Below, in pieces: positions 1-8,053 of a DNA stretch of 64,000 nucleotides. Each line of letters begins with the position of its first letter. Position 1 is the first letter of the stretch. Source of the DNA: Epilithonimonas vandammei (GTDB lineage: Bacteria > Bacteroidota > Bacteroidia > Flavobacteriales > Weeksellaceae); assembly GCF_003860525.1 (NCBI RefSeq), contig NZ_CP034161.1:558001-622000 (forward strand), read 5' to 3'. Position numbers and translations under genes: made by a program. The notes under the pieces are model-generated. The model was not told where the DNA came from, ran no database searches, and saw nothing but the letters and a program-made list of their open reading frames with translations.

Positions 1-82
1 TTTGTGGAGCGTTGAAACAGAACATCAGCGTCATCAAAGGCGCAAACATCAGTAGTTTCTTGAACTTGATTTTTTTAAACAT
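1..82 (-). CDS. Secreted protein, N-terminal fragment (possibly C-terminal processing protease)
   Basis: Only the first 27 codons lie in the window; the gene runs off the left edge. The ATG is at 82-80. The visible peptide starts with a lysine-rich n-region (MFKKIKFKKLL) followed by a hydrophobic core (MFAPLMTLMFCF), so it looks like a signal peptide or membrane anchor. It is divergent from surE. From memory, flavobacterial S41 carboxy-terminal processing peptidases begin similarly, but no catalytic domain is visible here, so that identity is only a guess. Confidence 0.45.
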   Translation of the reverse strand, partial: MFKKIKFKKLLMFAPLMTLMFCFNAPQ

Positions 83-196
83 ATATTTTTAAATCTGTAC
101 TTGGATTAGTATTTTTTCCGTTTTGAAAGTTACGATGATATTCAAAAACGAAACCAAATTTAACACCTTATTTTAATTAAAGTATTATAAATTGGT

Positions 197-204
197 TATT
201 TTTG
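197..204 (+). promoter_or_regulatory. Candidate surE promoter, -7 box
   Basis: TATTTTTG is an exact match to the Bacteroidota -7 consensus TAnnTTTG. It lies 50 bases before the surE ATG at 255 and overlaps the upstream in-frame TTG at 192, which argues against starting translation there. No clear TTG is seen at the -33 position. Confidence 0.5.
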
Positions 205-254
205 AAAGAATTATGACAATATCGCAAAAAGCGACAAAAAATAAAGAAAATTTT

Positions 255-1019
255 ATGAGTAAACCATTGATACTGGTAACCAATGACGACGGAATTACTG
301 CGCCTGGCATCAGAAAATTAATTAGCATTGTAAACGAAATTGGAGACGTAATTGTTGTAGCACCTAATTCGCCTCAAAGTGGAAAAGGCCACGCTATTAC
401 CATTAACTCAACTTTAAGCTTCGAAGAACTCAACTTGGATGGTCCTCAGAGAGATTTTTCCTGCTCCGGAACCCCTGTGGATTGTGTAAAAATGGCATTA
501 GATAAAATTCTTCCAAGAAAACCGGATTTGGTAGTGTCCGGAATTAATCATGGGGCAAATTCTTCCATTAATGTTATCTATTCTGGAACAATGTCTGCGG
601 CTGTGGAAGCCGGAGTGGAAGGTTTGCAAGCGATTGGTTTTTCACTTTCTGATTTGAAATGGGATGCTGATTTTGACCAAGCGGAAGAGTTTATCAAAGA
701 AATTATTCTTAAAACACTCGAAAATCCAATGCCTAAAGGTATAGTGCTAAATGTAAACATTCCTAAACTACCTAAAGAAGATATAAAAGGAATCAAAGTT
801 TGTAAACAAGCCAACGCCAAATGGGAAGAAAGTTTTGACGAAAGAACCAATCCGCACGGAACAAAATATTACTGGTTGACAGGTTATTTCAATAATATGG
901 ATGAGTCCGAAGATGCGGACGAAACAGCTTTGGCAAACGGTTATATCAGTATTGTACCGGTGAAATTTGATTTGACAGCTTATGAATATATGAACGAGCT
1001 GAATTCTGTTTATCAATAA
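255..1019 (+). CDS. surE: 5'/3'-nucleotidase SurE
   Basis: SurE is a metal-dependent survival nucleotidase that dephosphorylates nucleoside monophosphates in the cytoplasm. The N-terminus LILVTNDDGITAPG carries the family's metal-binding Asp pair (Asp11-Asp12), followed by VVAPNSPQSGKGHA and SGTPVDCV, and VSGINHGANSS, all SurE signatures. The length of 254 residues is normal. I chose the ATG at 255 because the protein then begins directly at the conserved strand; in-frame starts at 192 (TTG) and 213 (ATG) add an unconserved lysine-rich tail and the first falls inside the promoter. A Crp-like regulator follows 12 bases downstream, probably on the same transcript. Confidence 0.95.
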   Translation: MSKPLILVTNDDGITAPGIRKLISIVNEIGDVIVVAPNSPQSGKGHAITINSTLSFEELNLDGPQRDFSCSGTPVDCVKMALDKILPRKPDLVVSGINHGANSSINVIYSGTMSAAVEAGVEGLQAIGFSLSDLKWDADFDQAEEFIKEIILKTLENPMPKGIVLNVNIPKLPKEDIKGIKVCKQANAKWEESFDERTNPHGTKYYWLTGYFNNMDESEDADETALANGYISIVPVKFDLTAYEYMNELNSVYQ

Positions 1020-1031
1020 AAATGGTAATGA

Positions 1032-1601
1032 ATGGAGTTTGTTAAACAGTATCTGCTTTCCAAAAATATTCCTCTGGACGAAAAAAAGTTTGGAGAATTT
1101 GCCCAAAAGAATATTCGGACAGAGTTTAAAAAGAAAGATCTTATATTAAAAGCAGGTGAAGTAGAAAATTATCTATCTTTTGTAGAAAAGGGTATTGCCC
1201 GACTTTTTTTTGAAAAAGAGAATAAAGATTTGACAATCCGATTTGTTTTTGAATATCAGTATCTTACAGTTTACGATTCTTTTACGCAAAGAACTCCATC
1301 CAGATGTGATGTGGAGGCACTTACGGATATGGTGGTGTGGAGAGTGCATTATGATGATTTACAAATGCTTTATAAAACACATTCTGTTGGAAATCTGATC
1401 GGAAGACTTACTGTAGAAAAATTATATGTAGAAAAACTTAACAGAGAATTTTCTTTACTAAGTGAAACTGCAGAAGAGCGATATCTTAAAATTATGAAAG
1501 AACAACCCGATCTTTTTCAACGGCTTCCACTTAAGCATATTGCTTCTTATATGGGGATTACGCCACAGGCGCTTAGCAGAATAAGAAAACGTATTTCTTA
1601 A
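1032..1601 (+). CDS. Crp/Fnr-family transcriptional regulator
   Basis: This 189-residue protein has an N-terminal cyclic-nucleotide-binding-like beta roll (about residues 20-120; note FKKKDLILKAGEVENYLSFVEKGIARLFF) and a C-terminal helix-turn-helix (LKHIASYMGITPQALSRIRK). That is the usual layout of the small flavobacterial Crp/Fnr regulators. No Fnr-type cysteine cluster is seen, so it is not an obvious iron-sulfur oxygen sensor. The ligand and target genes cannot be told from sequence. It follows surE by 12 bases. Confidence 0.85.
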   Translation: MEFVKQYLLSKNIPLDEKKFGEFAQKNIRTEFKKKDLILKAGEVENYLSFVEKGIARLFFEKENKDLTIRFVFEYQYLTVYDSFTQRTPSRCDVEALTDMVVWRVHYDDLQMLYKTHSVGNLIGRLTVEKLYVEKLNREFSLLSETAEERYLKIMKEQPDLFQRLPLKHIASYMGITPQALSRIRKRIS

Positions 1602-1645
1602 CCATGGTTCATTTTATCTGAAAAATAATTGTTCTACTTTTGCAG

Positions 1646-1722
1646 AAATCAAAGGATTTGAGGATCCAAATGACGAAAAAAATAAATAAAAAAGCATTCA
1701 GTTTTAGCTGAGTGCTTTTTTG
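1646..1722 (+). ncRNA. Candidate small transcript between Crp-like gene and terminator
   Basis: A perfect -7 box TACTTTTG sits at 1635-1642, just after the Crp-like gene, and an intrinsic terminator ends at about 1722. A transcript starting near 1646 would be about 75 bases and would contain only a 13-codon ORF (1670-1711) whose end lies in the terminator stem. No -33 TTG is evident. This is an inference from promoter and terminator alone. Confidence 0.22.
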
Positions 1723-1724
1723 TT
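1690..1724. terminator. Bidirectional intrinsic terminator
   Basis: AAAAGCATTCAG, loop TTTTAG, CTGAGTGCTTTTTT. The stem has one G-T pair, is followed by a T run on + and preceded by an A run, so it can serve the Crp-like gene on + and the secreted-protein gene on -. Confidence 0.8.
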
Positions 1725-1733
1725 TTTTAATTC

Positions 1734-2234
1734 TTAATTAAAAGCATTGTCATAAGTCATTGATGAAAAATCGATTTTCAGAATAGCTTTAGAATCTACA
1801 GGATTTCCGTTGCATGTGGCAGGTTTCCAGATTTTATTGGCTTTCATGGCGGCATTTTTCAGATCTTTGAGAAACAGATCACCGTTTGCTACTTTAGGAC
1901 CGGCTTCTGCATTTGTAAGTACGCCGTTTTTATTGATGTCTAACTTTACAAAAAATAATCCGTTGATGACGTAGGTATTCCAGTTAACATTTTGCTGAAG
2001 TTTTTCCTTTAGATCTTTTATATAAGCAGCAGAACCTCCGGGATAAACCAGACTTTTAAACTGAGATGCATTGCAGTTGTTATCACTTACTTGATAGATT
2101 CCTCTAACATTATAAACTACGGCACTGGAAGTATTCTCGATCATCGGAATATTGTCCATACCTTCTTCAATATCAACTTGTGCGAGGGCTAAAGCACTGG
2201 TTAATAAACACAATGAGAATAGTAATGATTTCAT
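1734..2234 (-). CDS. Secreted hypothetical protein, TonB C-terminal-like
   Basis: A 166-residue protein with a clear signal peptide (MKSLLFSLCLLTSALALAQ). The mature part contains VYPGGSAAYIKDLKEKLQQNV and VKLDINKNGVLTNAEAG, which resembles the FPGG...VxFxVxxdGxI pattern of TonB C-terminal-domain proteins common in flavobacteria, but it has no N-terminal membrane anchor or proline-rich linker of a true TonB. A periplasmic role is likely and no specific function can be given. It shares the terminator at 1690-1724 with the converging regulator gene. Confidence 0.6.
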   Translation of the reverse strand: MKSLLFSLCLLTSALALAQVDIEEGMDNIPMIENTSSAVVYNVRGIYQVSDNNCNASQFKSLVYPGGSAAYIKDLKEKLQQNVNWNTYVINGLFFVKLDINKNGVLTNAEAGPKVANGDLFLKDLKNAAMKANKIWKPATCNGNPVDSKAILKIDFSSMTYDNAFN

Positions 2235-2289
2235 ATAGTAGATTTTAATCTAAATTTGAGACAATCTGCACCCTATCGTAGCAGCCTTT

Positions 2290-3489
2290 TTACAAAACTT
2301 CAATCTGATTTTTTAATAAATCTTCAAACTCATCTCTTTTTCTGATAAGATGCGCTTTTCCGTCTAGGAACATTACTTCTGCTGGTTTTAATCTTGAGTT
2401 AAAGTTCGAACTCATTTCAAAGCCATAAGCACCAGCATTTCTGAAAACAATAATATCGCCTTCTCTCACTTCATTAATTTTTCTGTCCCAAGCGAAAGTA
2501 TCTGTCTCACAGATGTTTCCAACAACAGTATAAATTCTTTCCGGACCTTTTGGATTCGAAAGATTCTCAATAATATGATAAGAATCGTAGAACATCGGAC
2601 GAATCAAATGATTAAAACCTGAATTAACACCCACAAAAACAGTCGCTGTTGTTTGTTTGATTACATTCGATTTTACCAAGAAATGCCCGCTTTTACTTAC
2701 CAAGAATTTCCCCGGTTCAAACCAAAGTTGGAATTTTTTTCCTGTAGATTCTTCGTGTTTTTTAATCGCAGCATTTACTTTTTTTCCAAGAGATTTCACA
2801 TCTGTTTCGATGTCGCCGTCTTGGTAAGGAACTTTGAAACCGCTTCCCATATCCAGATATTTCAGATTTGGGAAATGTTCTGCCAATTCAAACATAATTT
2901 CCAGACCTTGAAGGAAAACATCTGGATCTTTGATTTCGCTTCCCGTATGCATATGAAGACCTTCAACATTGATGTTAGTAGATTTCATTACACGTTCGAT
3001 GTGACGAAGTTGGTGAATAGAAATTCCGAATTTGGAATCGATGTGACCGGTTGAGATTTTATAATTTCCTCCGGCAAAAATATGCGGATTGATTCTCACA
3101 AAAATAGGATAAGAACCACCGAATTTATTTCCAAATTGTTCCAAAATCGAAATATTATCGATATTGATATGAACATTCAGAGACATGGCTTCCTCTATTT
3201 CTGCAAGGTCAACGCAGTTTGGTGTGAAAAGGATTCTGTCATTGGAGAAACCTGCTTTCAAACCCAATTTCACTTCGTTGATAGAAACGCAGTCAAGAGA
3301 AGCGCCAAGTTTTTCGACGTATTTCAGGATATTGATATTGGTTAAAGCTTTGGCCGCGTAGAAAAATCTGGTGTTCTTCGAGAAAGAAGAAGTCAGCTTT
3401 TCGTATTGTTCGCGTATCGAATTAACGTCATACACATAAACGGGTGTCCCGAATTCTTTTGCTATAGCCAGCAAATCCTGATTTGTCAT
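2290..3489 (-). CDS. lysA: Diaminopimelate decarboxylase
   Basis: LysA is a PLP fold-type III enzyme that decarboxylates meso-diaminopimelate to L-lysine, the last step of lysine synthesis. Seen in the sequence: the PLP-lysine motif FFYAAKA (Lys47), HMHTGSEI, the glycine-rich phosphate loop MGSGFKVPY, FEPGKFLV and the CETDTFAWDR active-site segment. Length is 399 residues, close to the usual 400-420. I start at the ATG at 3489; an open frame continues up to 3582, but that part is occupied by a leader peptide, a terminator and its T run, so it is not coding. The leader arrangement suggests lysine-dependent attenuation. Confidence 0.93.
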   Translation of the reverse strand: MTNQDLLAIAKEFGTPVYVYDVNSIREQYEKLTSSFSKNTRFFYAAKALTNINILKYVEKLGASLDCVSINEVKLGLKAGFSNDRILFTPNCVDLAEIEEAMSLNVHINIDNISILEQFGNKFGGSYPIFVRINPHIFAGGNYKISTGHIDSKFGISIHQLRHIERVMKSTNINVEGLHMHTGSEIKDPDVFLQGLEIMFELAEHFPNLKYLDMGSGFKVPYQDGDIETDVKSLGKKVNAAIKKHEESTGKKFQLWFEPGKFLVSKSGHFLVKSNVIKQTTATVFVGVNSGFNHLIRPMFYDSYHIIENLSNPKGPERIYTVVGNICETDTFAWDRKINEVREGDIIVFRNAGAYGFEMSSNFNSRLKPAEVMFLDGKAHLIRKRDEFEDLLKNQIEVL

Positions 3490-3502
3490 AAGGTAGATTT
3501 TT

Positions 3503-3571
3503 AAAAATAAAAAGGCAGATTCTTTATCAAAAGAGTCTGCCGCAATAGATATCTTATGCACGCAACTCTTT
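3503..3571 (-). promoter_or_regulatory. lysA leader attenuator: terminator with competing antiterminator
   Basis: On the minus strand an intrinsic terminator lies at 3541-3503: GGCAGACTCTTT, loop TGAT, AAAGAATCTGCC (one mismatch), then TTTTTATTTTT, ending 13 bases before the lysA ATG. An upstream segment AAAGAGTTGC (3571-3562) can pair with GCAGACTCTTT (3540-3530, one bulged G) and would disrupt the terminator. The upstream arm overlaps the stop codon of the leader peptide, so a ribosome finishing the peptide would mask it. This is the geometry of classical amino-acid attenuation; the mechanism is inferred. Confidence 0.7.
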
Positions 3572-3641
3572 ATACATTCCAAACCTTAGAGAACCTTACA
3601 GCTCCCTTTTTTCCGATTTTGCTTTGTTTAAAATATTGCAT
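3570..3641 (-). CDS. Lysine-rich leader peptide of lysA
   Basis: A 23-codon ORF begins at ATG 3641 and ends at TAA 3572-3570. It starts MQYFKQSKIGKKG and ends VRFSKVWNV. Five of 23 codons are lysine (Lys5, 8, 11, 12, 19). It lies about 15 bases downstream of the expected transcription start and its stop codon overlaps the 5' arm of the predicted antiterminator, so a ribosome stalled at a lysine codon would favour lysA transcription. I do not recall a named family for it. Confidence 0.6.
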   Translation of the reverse strand: MQYFKQSKIGKKGAVRFSKVWNV

Positions 3642-3662
3642 TGCTTTTGTTAAAATTTTTCG

Positions 3663-3693
3663 CAAAATTAGAGTTTATCTGTAAATCCTGCAA
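3663..3693 (-). promoter_or_regulatory. lysA promoter
   Basis: On the minus strand TTG (3693-3691), a 20-base spacer, then TAATTTTG (3670-3663), an exact Bacteroidota TAnnTTTG -7 box. It sits in the short gap after the exonuclease gene and defines a lysA leader of about 165 bases. Confidence 0.7.
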
Positions 3694-3709
3694 TGTTTTG
3701 TGTTGGTTT

Positions 3710-4933
3710 TTATTTTTCAGGAAGCGCAGAAACCTCATATTCATTCCGCAAAAGTGCCAACTGCAAGTCATTTTGTAAATCCTGAGTGAATCTAGGTACA
3801 GGCAACATCAGCTTTTTAATTTTCTCCAAAGACTGAATCTGATGATACAATTCGTAAAAACCAAACCCAATTAATTTGCCTTTCTCCAAAACCAGAAACG
3901 ATTTTTCGCCTAAAGTCCTTCCGGATGAAAACCAGATTTCATTTCTTCCTTTTAGATTAATTTTTTGAGTGAATTCTGCCAAATCTGTCAATTCTTCTCG
4001 GGATTTGATATAATTAATCGCTTTCAAACCTTGCGTAAAACTTTTGAATCTCAACAACGGTTTTTCTTCCTGAAGTTTAATTTTCTCTAGAATATATTTG
4101 TTTTTTCTGTAAAACAATCCGAAAGTCAATTGCTGTCTTTTGTGGATGCCTTTGTTCTGCATCATCAGTTTGGCGATGAGGTCGGTTCCAGTTAATTCGT
4201 AAGAGATTTTTTCAGTCTCTTCTTGCAGTTTTTTGTATTTGGCTTTATCAGAATCGAAGATTTTTTTCGCTGATTTATACAAATCTTCAACAACATCAGA
4301 ATAGATAATTTTTCCCTCGCTGTTTTGGAGATATAAGATTCCACGTTCGTTCGGAAGGTCTTCCGTCAGAATCTGAATTTTATTGATATAATTTTTGGCG
4401 TGATTTTCCTCTTGTTGAGATTGGATGATTTCGTTGTTTTGGTCTTTAATCATCAATAATTTGAACAAATCCAAAGTCGCTCTCGCATCTCCACTCGCAC
4501 GATGCGCTTCACTCAAAGGAATTCCAATCGATTTGCAAAGTTTACTCAACGAATAGCTTTTCTCATCAGGAATCAATTTTTTAGCCAAAGGAATTGTGTC
4601 TAAAGTGTTGATTTTAAATTCGTAACCAAGGCGCTTGAACGATTGGCGAAGCATCCTGTAATCGAAATCAATATTATGTCCAACCAAGATAGAATCCTGC
4701 GTGATTTCAACCACTCGTTTTGCAATCTCGTGAAATTTCGGAGCCGTCAAAACCATTTTCGAAGTGATTCCTGTCAACTTTTGAACAAAAGAGGAAATCT
4801 CACTTTCGGGATTCACGAGCGAGATAAATTGGTCTGTAATCTCGTGACCGTCAAATCGATAGATAGCAATTTCTATAATGCTTTCTTTCCGAAAAGGCGC
4901 TCCGTTACTTTCTATGTCTATTACCGTGTACAT
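3710..4933 (-). CDS. DnaQ-like 3'-5' exonuclease with degenerate GIY-YIG domain
   Basis: Residues 1 to about 165 form a DEDDh exonuclease domain: DIESNG (Asp and Glu of motif I), VGHNIDFDYRML (motif II) and HRASGDARATL (motif III with His and Asp), as in the DNA polymerase III epsilon subunit. The rest (about 185-407) aligns in pattern with a UvrC-type GIY-YIG domain (LPNERGILYLQNSEGKIIYS), but GIY reads GIL, YIG reads YSD and the catalytic Glu region reads TDLIAKLMMQ. The nuclease activity of that half is therefore probably lost. A role in DNA repair or processing is likely. A perfect -7 box lies 19 bases upstream. Confidence 0.85.
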   Translation of the reverse strand: MYTVIDIESNGAPFRKESIIEIAIYRFDGHEITDQFISLVNPESEISSFVQKLTGITSKMVLTAPKFHEIAKRVVEITQDSILVGHNIDFDYRMLRQSFKRLGYEFKINTLDTIPLAKKLIPDEKSYSLSKLCKSIGIPLSEAHRASGDARATLDLFKLLMIKDQNNEIIQSQQEENHAKNYINKIQILTEDLPNERGILYLQNSEGKIIYSDVVEDLYKSAKKIFDSDKAKYKKLQEETEKISYELTGTDLIAKLMMQNKGIHKRQQLTFGLFYRKNKYILEKIKLQEEKPLLRFKSFTQGLKAINYIKSREELTDLAEFTQKINLKGRNEIWFSSGRTLGEKSFLVLEKGKLIGFGFYELYHQIQSLEKIKKLMLPVPRFTQDLQNDLQLALLRNEYEVSALPEK

Positions 4934-4951
4934 CTACATTTTTTCGTTCTA

Positions 4952-4959
4952 CAAATTTA
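4952..4959 (-). promoter_or_regulatory. Candidate promoter of the DnaQ-like gene, -7 box
   Basis: TAAATTTG on the minus strand matches TAnnTTTG exactly and lies 18 bases before the ATG at 4933. No good -33 TTG is seen. Confidence 0.5.
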
Positions 4960-4994
4960 AGAAACTTCCATTTTTAAAATTTCAGCTGGTATTA

Positions 4995-6527
4995 TTATCT
5001 TCTCTTTTTCATACTAAACATTCCCAAAATAAACTTGGCGCCTTCTCTTGCTAAAGTATTCAGAAAAGTTTTTCCGGCTCGGCTTTCGATAACTTGCTCA
5101 AACATTCCTTGCTCTTCTTTTGGTTGTGCTGTTCTTCCTCTGGTTGGTGTTGGAATGGCAGTTTGTGTATGTTCTTCGATTCTTTTGGTCAGAATTTCGT
5201 AAGCACTTTCTTTATCGAGGTCTTGTTCGTATTTTTTGACAAGGTCAGAATTTCTAGTTAGTTCATCAATTTCTGATGCGGTTAAAACATCCATTCTACT
5301 CTCGGGTGAAATCAAATAAGTTTGAACCAATGGAGTCGGAATTCCTTTTTCGTCAAGAGCAGTTACAAAAGCTTCTCCGATTCCAAGATTTTGAATGAGT
5401 TCATTGGCTTTATAAAATTCTGTCGTTGGATAATTTTCTACCGCTTTGTCAATTTCTTTTCTGTCTTTTGCAGTAAAACCTCTTAAAGCGTGTTGGATTT
5501 TCAAACCCAACTGACTCAATATATTTTCAGGAACATCGCCCGGAATCTGAGTAATGAAATAAATCCCAATTCCTTTGGAACGAATCAATTTTACCATTGT
5601 TTCAATCTGAGAAAGCAATGCTTTTGAAGCCTCGTTGAAAATCAAATGCGCTTCATCAATAAACAGAACCAATTTTGGTCTTCCACTGTCGCCTTCTTCC
5701 GGAAAAGTCATATAAATCTCAGCAAATAACGACAACATAAATGTTGAGAAAAGATTTGGTTTGTTCTGAATATCATCCACTCGGAAAATATTGACAACGC
5801 CTTTTCCGTCTCTGGTTTTTAGCAAATCTTCAACATCAAAACTCGGTTCTCCAAAGAAAGTAGAAGCGCCTTGTTGTTCCATTGCGACAATACTTCTGAG
5901 AATGGCTCCCAAAGATGCAGGTGCAATCGAACCATAATTATCAGCTAATTCTTTTTTACCAATCGGATTATCAGTCACGTATTGAAGAACTTTTTTCAAA
6001 TCCTGCAAATCAACAAGCGGTAAAGCTTTGTCATCACAATATTTGAAAACAATCGACATAATGCTTTGCTGAGTGTCATTCAGTCCAAGGATTTTACTCA
6101 ACAAAATCGGTCCAAATTCCAAAACGGTTGCTCGAAGTTTAACACCTTTTGCGCCAGAAATGGTCATTAATTCTACCGGAAAACTCTGTGGCGAATAAGG
6201 TAATTGCGTTTTAGAATATCGCTCTTTTATGTTGTCGTTTTCAGTTCCTGCTTCGGCAATTCCGGATAAATCACCTTTGATATCCATTACCAAAGTCGGG
6301 ATTCCTGCGTGTGATAATTGCTCTACAAAAACCTGAAGTGTTTTGGTTTTTCCGGTTCCTGTTGCTCCTGCTATTAATCCGTGTCTGTTAACAGTTTTCA
6401 ACGGAATCGAAACATTAACTTCCGGAACAACTTCGCCGTCAAGCATTCCTTTTCCCAGAATAATATGTTCTCCTTTTGAATTGTATTTTGCGTTGAGGTC
6501 GGTGATGAATTTCTCTTTATTGGACAT
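4995..6527 (-). CDS. HerA-like / DUF853 family P-loop ATPase
   Basis: A 510-residue NTPase. The Walker A motif GATGTGKT is at residues 54-61, the Walker B strand is KLVLFIDEAHLIF, and sensor-like FITQIPGDVPENILSQLG follows; MDIKGDLSGIAEAG after Walker A is typical of the DUF853/HerA-like group. HerA proteins are ring-shaped DNA-translocating ATPases, but the physiological role of this DUF853 branch is not established. The C-terminal 100 residues are charged and proline/threonine-rich, ending in a basic tail (SMKKRR). No nuclease partner such as NurA is adjacent. Confidence 0.85.
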   Translation of the reverse strand: MSNKEKFITDLNAKYNSKGEHIILGKGMLDGEVVPEVNVSIPLKTVNRHGLIAGATGTGKTKTLQVFVEQLSHAGIPTLVMDIKGDLSGIAEAGTENDNIKERYSKTQLPYSPQSFPVELMTISGAKGVKLRATVLEFGPILLSKILGLNDTQQSIMSIVFKYCDDKALPLVDLQDLKKVLQYVTDNPIGKKELADNYGSIAPASLGAILRSIVAMEQQGASTFFGEPSFDVEDLLKTRDGKGVVNIFRVDDIQNKPNLFSTFMLSLFAEIYMTFPEEGDSGRPKLVLFIDEAHLIFNEASKALLSQIETMVKLIRSKGIGIYFITQIPGDVPENILSQLGLKIQHALRGFTAKDRKEIDKAVENYPTTEFYKANELIQNLGIGEAFVTALDEKGIPTPLVQTYLISPESRMDVLTASEIDELTRNSDLVKKYEQDLDKESAYEILTKRIEEHTQTAIPTPTRGRTAQPKEEQGMFEQVIESRAGKTFLNTLAREGAKFILGMFSMKKRR

Positions 6528-6601
6528 CGATTGGTTTTTTTAACGCTTAAATTTAAAAATAATTCCTTGAAATCTATCCGGAAATTAAAATTTCTAACAC
6601 T

Positions 6602-6609
6602 TATCTTTG
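6602..6609 (+). promoter_or_regulatory. Bestrophin gene promoter, -7 box
   Basis: TATCTTTG is an exact TAnnTTTG match, 18 bases before the ATG at 6628. It overlaps an in-frame TTG at 6607, which therefore cannot be the start. Confidence 0.6.
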
Positions 6610-6627
6610 CAAATAAGATTCTCATCT

Positions 6628-7509
6628 ATGCGAGCTTACAACACCAAAAATTTTCTAAAAATCCTCGTCAGTCTTCACAAAACTGACACCTTGAAAATCC
6701 TGTTCCCAACGATATTTTTGGTTGGTATCTATTGTTATGGGGTTTATTATTTGGAAGTAGAATATCTGCATCTGAATTCTAAATCGTCCATCAGTAATAT
6801 CGGGATGATTCATTCTTTACTCGGATTTGTTTTATCTTTGTTGTTGGTTTTCAGAACCAATACGGCTTATGACAGATGGTGGGAAGGACGGAAACTTTGG
6901 GGAAAATTGGTAAATGACAGTCGGAATTTTGTTATTAAAATTAACAGCATTCTTCCGGAAAATGATGTTAAAAACCGAACTCAGATTGCAAAATATCTTA
7001 GATTTTTTCCACATTTTTTAGCAAATCATCTTTCCAAAGAATCTACAAGATTGGTTTTGGATGAAGACTTTTCCGATTTGCAAAAAGAACTCCAGCATCA
7101 TCCGCCGGCTGAGTTGGTTTTTCTTTTAACTAAGAAATTGTACCAACTTAAAAAAGAAAATAAAATCTCCGATACAGAAATGTTATTTCTCGACACACAA
7201 TTATCCGGGTTTTTGGACGTTTGTGGCGGTTGTGAGAGAATCAAAAATACACCGATTCCTTATTCATATTCATCATTCATCAAGAAGTTTATCATTTTTT
7301 ATGTAATGGCGCTGCCTGTTGCTAATGTTGTGAATCTCGGTGGTTTTATGATTCCGATTACGATGTTTGTTTATTATGTTCTGATGAGTTTGGAACTGAT
7401 TGCAGAAGAAATCGAAGACCCGTTTAATAATGATGAGAACGATATTCCTATGGAAGCCATTTCTCAAAATATAGAAAGAAGCATCAATTTAATTTCAAAT
7501 AAAGCCTGA
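6628..7509 (+). CDS. Bestrophin-family ion channel
   Basis: A 293-residue integral membrane protein of the bestrophin (UPF0187) family, whose bacterial members form pentameric ion channels in the inner membrane. The signature region SLLLVFRTNTAYDRWWEGRKLWG is present at about residues 75-97, with hydrophobic segments near the N-terminus (ILFPTIFLVGIYCYGVYYL) and in the C-terminal third (FIIFYVMALPVANVVNLGGFMIP). EEIEDPF near the end matches the family's acidic segment. The start is the ATG at 6628, immediately after the promoter. It is followed after two bases by the SpoU methylase. Confidence 0.9.
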   Translation: MRAYNTKNFLKILVSLHKTDTLKILFPTIFLVGIYCYGVYYLEVEYLHLNSKSSISNIGMIHSLLGFVLSLLLVFRTNTAYDRWWEGRKLWGKLVNDSRNFVIKINSILPENDVKNRTQIAKYLRFFPHFLANHLSKESTRLVLDEDFSDLQKELQHHPPAELVFLLTKKLYQLKKENKISDTEMLFLDTQLSGFLDVCGGCERIKNTPIPYSYSSFIKKFIIFYVMALPVANVVNLGGFMIPITMFVYYVLMSLELIAEEIEDPFNNDENDIPMEAISQNIERSINLISNKA

Positions 7510-7511
7510 TT

Positions 7512-8051
7512 TTGACAAAGAAACTAAAACTAGAAGAGCTAGGAAGAATAGATGTCGAAACTTTTAAGAAAACACCAAAAATTTCGTTAGTCGTCATTCT
7601 TGATAATGTAAGAAGTATGCATAATGTGGGCGCAATTTTCAGAACAGCAGATGCTTTTTTGGTAGAGAAGATTGTGCTTTGCGGCATCACGCCTCAACCG
7701 CCTCATCGGGAGATTCATAAAGCGGCGCTTGGTGCAACCGAAAGTGTGGATTGGATTTATGAGCAGGACATCAATGGTGCAATAGATAATCTTAAAAAAG
7801 AAAACTTCGAAATTATCGGGATTGAACAAACTTCGTCAAGCCAATTAATAACGGATTTTGAAATTAATTCAGAAAAAAAATACGCTTTGATTCTAGGTAA
7901 TGAAGTTGATGGAATTAGTGATGAAGCTTTAGAGAATATTGAGACCTTTCTGGAAATCCCACAACTCGGTACAAAACATTCTCTGAACGTAAGTGTCTGT
8001 GGCGGAGTTGTGATATGGGAATTTGCGAAGAACCTTGGGATTAAAAAATAA
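7512..8051 (+). CDS. SpoU-family RNA 2'-O-methyltransferase
   Basis: A 179-residue SPOUT methyltransferase. The three conserved motifs are visible: VRSMHNVGAIFRTADAF (motif 1), LILGNEVDGISDE (motif 2) and IPQLGTKHSLNVSVCGGVVIWE (motif 3), which build the trefoil-knot SAM site and place the catalytic Arg and Asn. The substrate (tRNA position 18 or an rRNA site) cannot be assigned. The start is a TTG at 7512, two bases after the bestrophin stop; no in-frame ATG precedes motif 1, so TTG initiation is likely. Confidence 0.88.
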   Translation: MTKKLKLEELGRIDVETFKKTPKISLVVILDNVRSMHNVGAIFRTADAFLVEKIVLCGITPQPPHREIHKAALGATESVDWIYEQDINGAIDNLKKENFEIIGIEQTSSSQLITDFEINSEKKYALILGNEVDGISDEALENIETFLEIPQLGTKHSLNVSVCGGVVIWEFAKNLGIKK

Positions 8052-8053
8052 AA

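Noticed and set aside
1670..1711. 13-codon ORF (starting MTKKINKK) as a gene
   Set aside because: Its last codons form the terminator stem; too short to support as coding.
3490..3582. In-frame 5' extension of lysA to an ATG at 3582
   Set aside because: It would translate through the leader terminator and its T run and overlaps the leader peptide; LysA homology begins at 3489.
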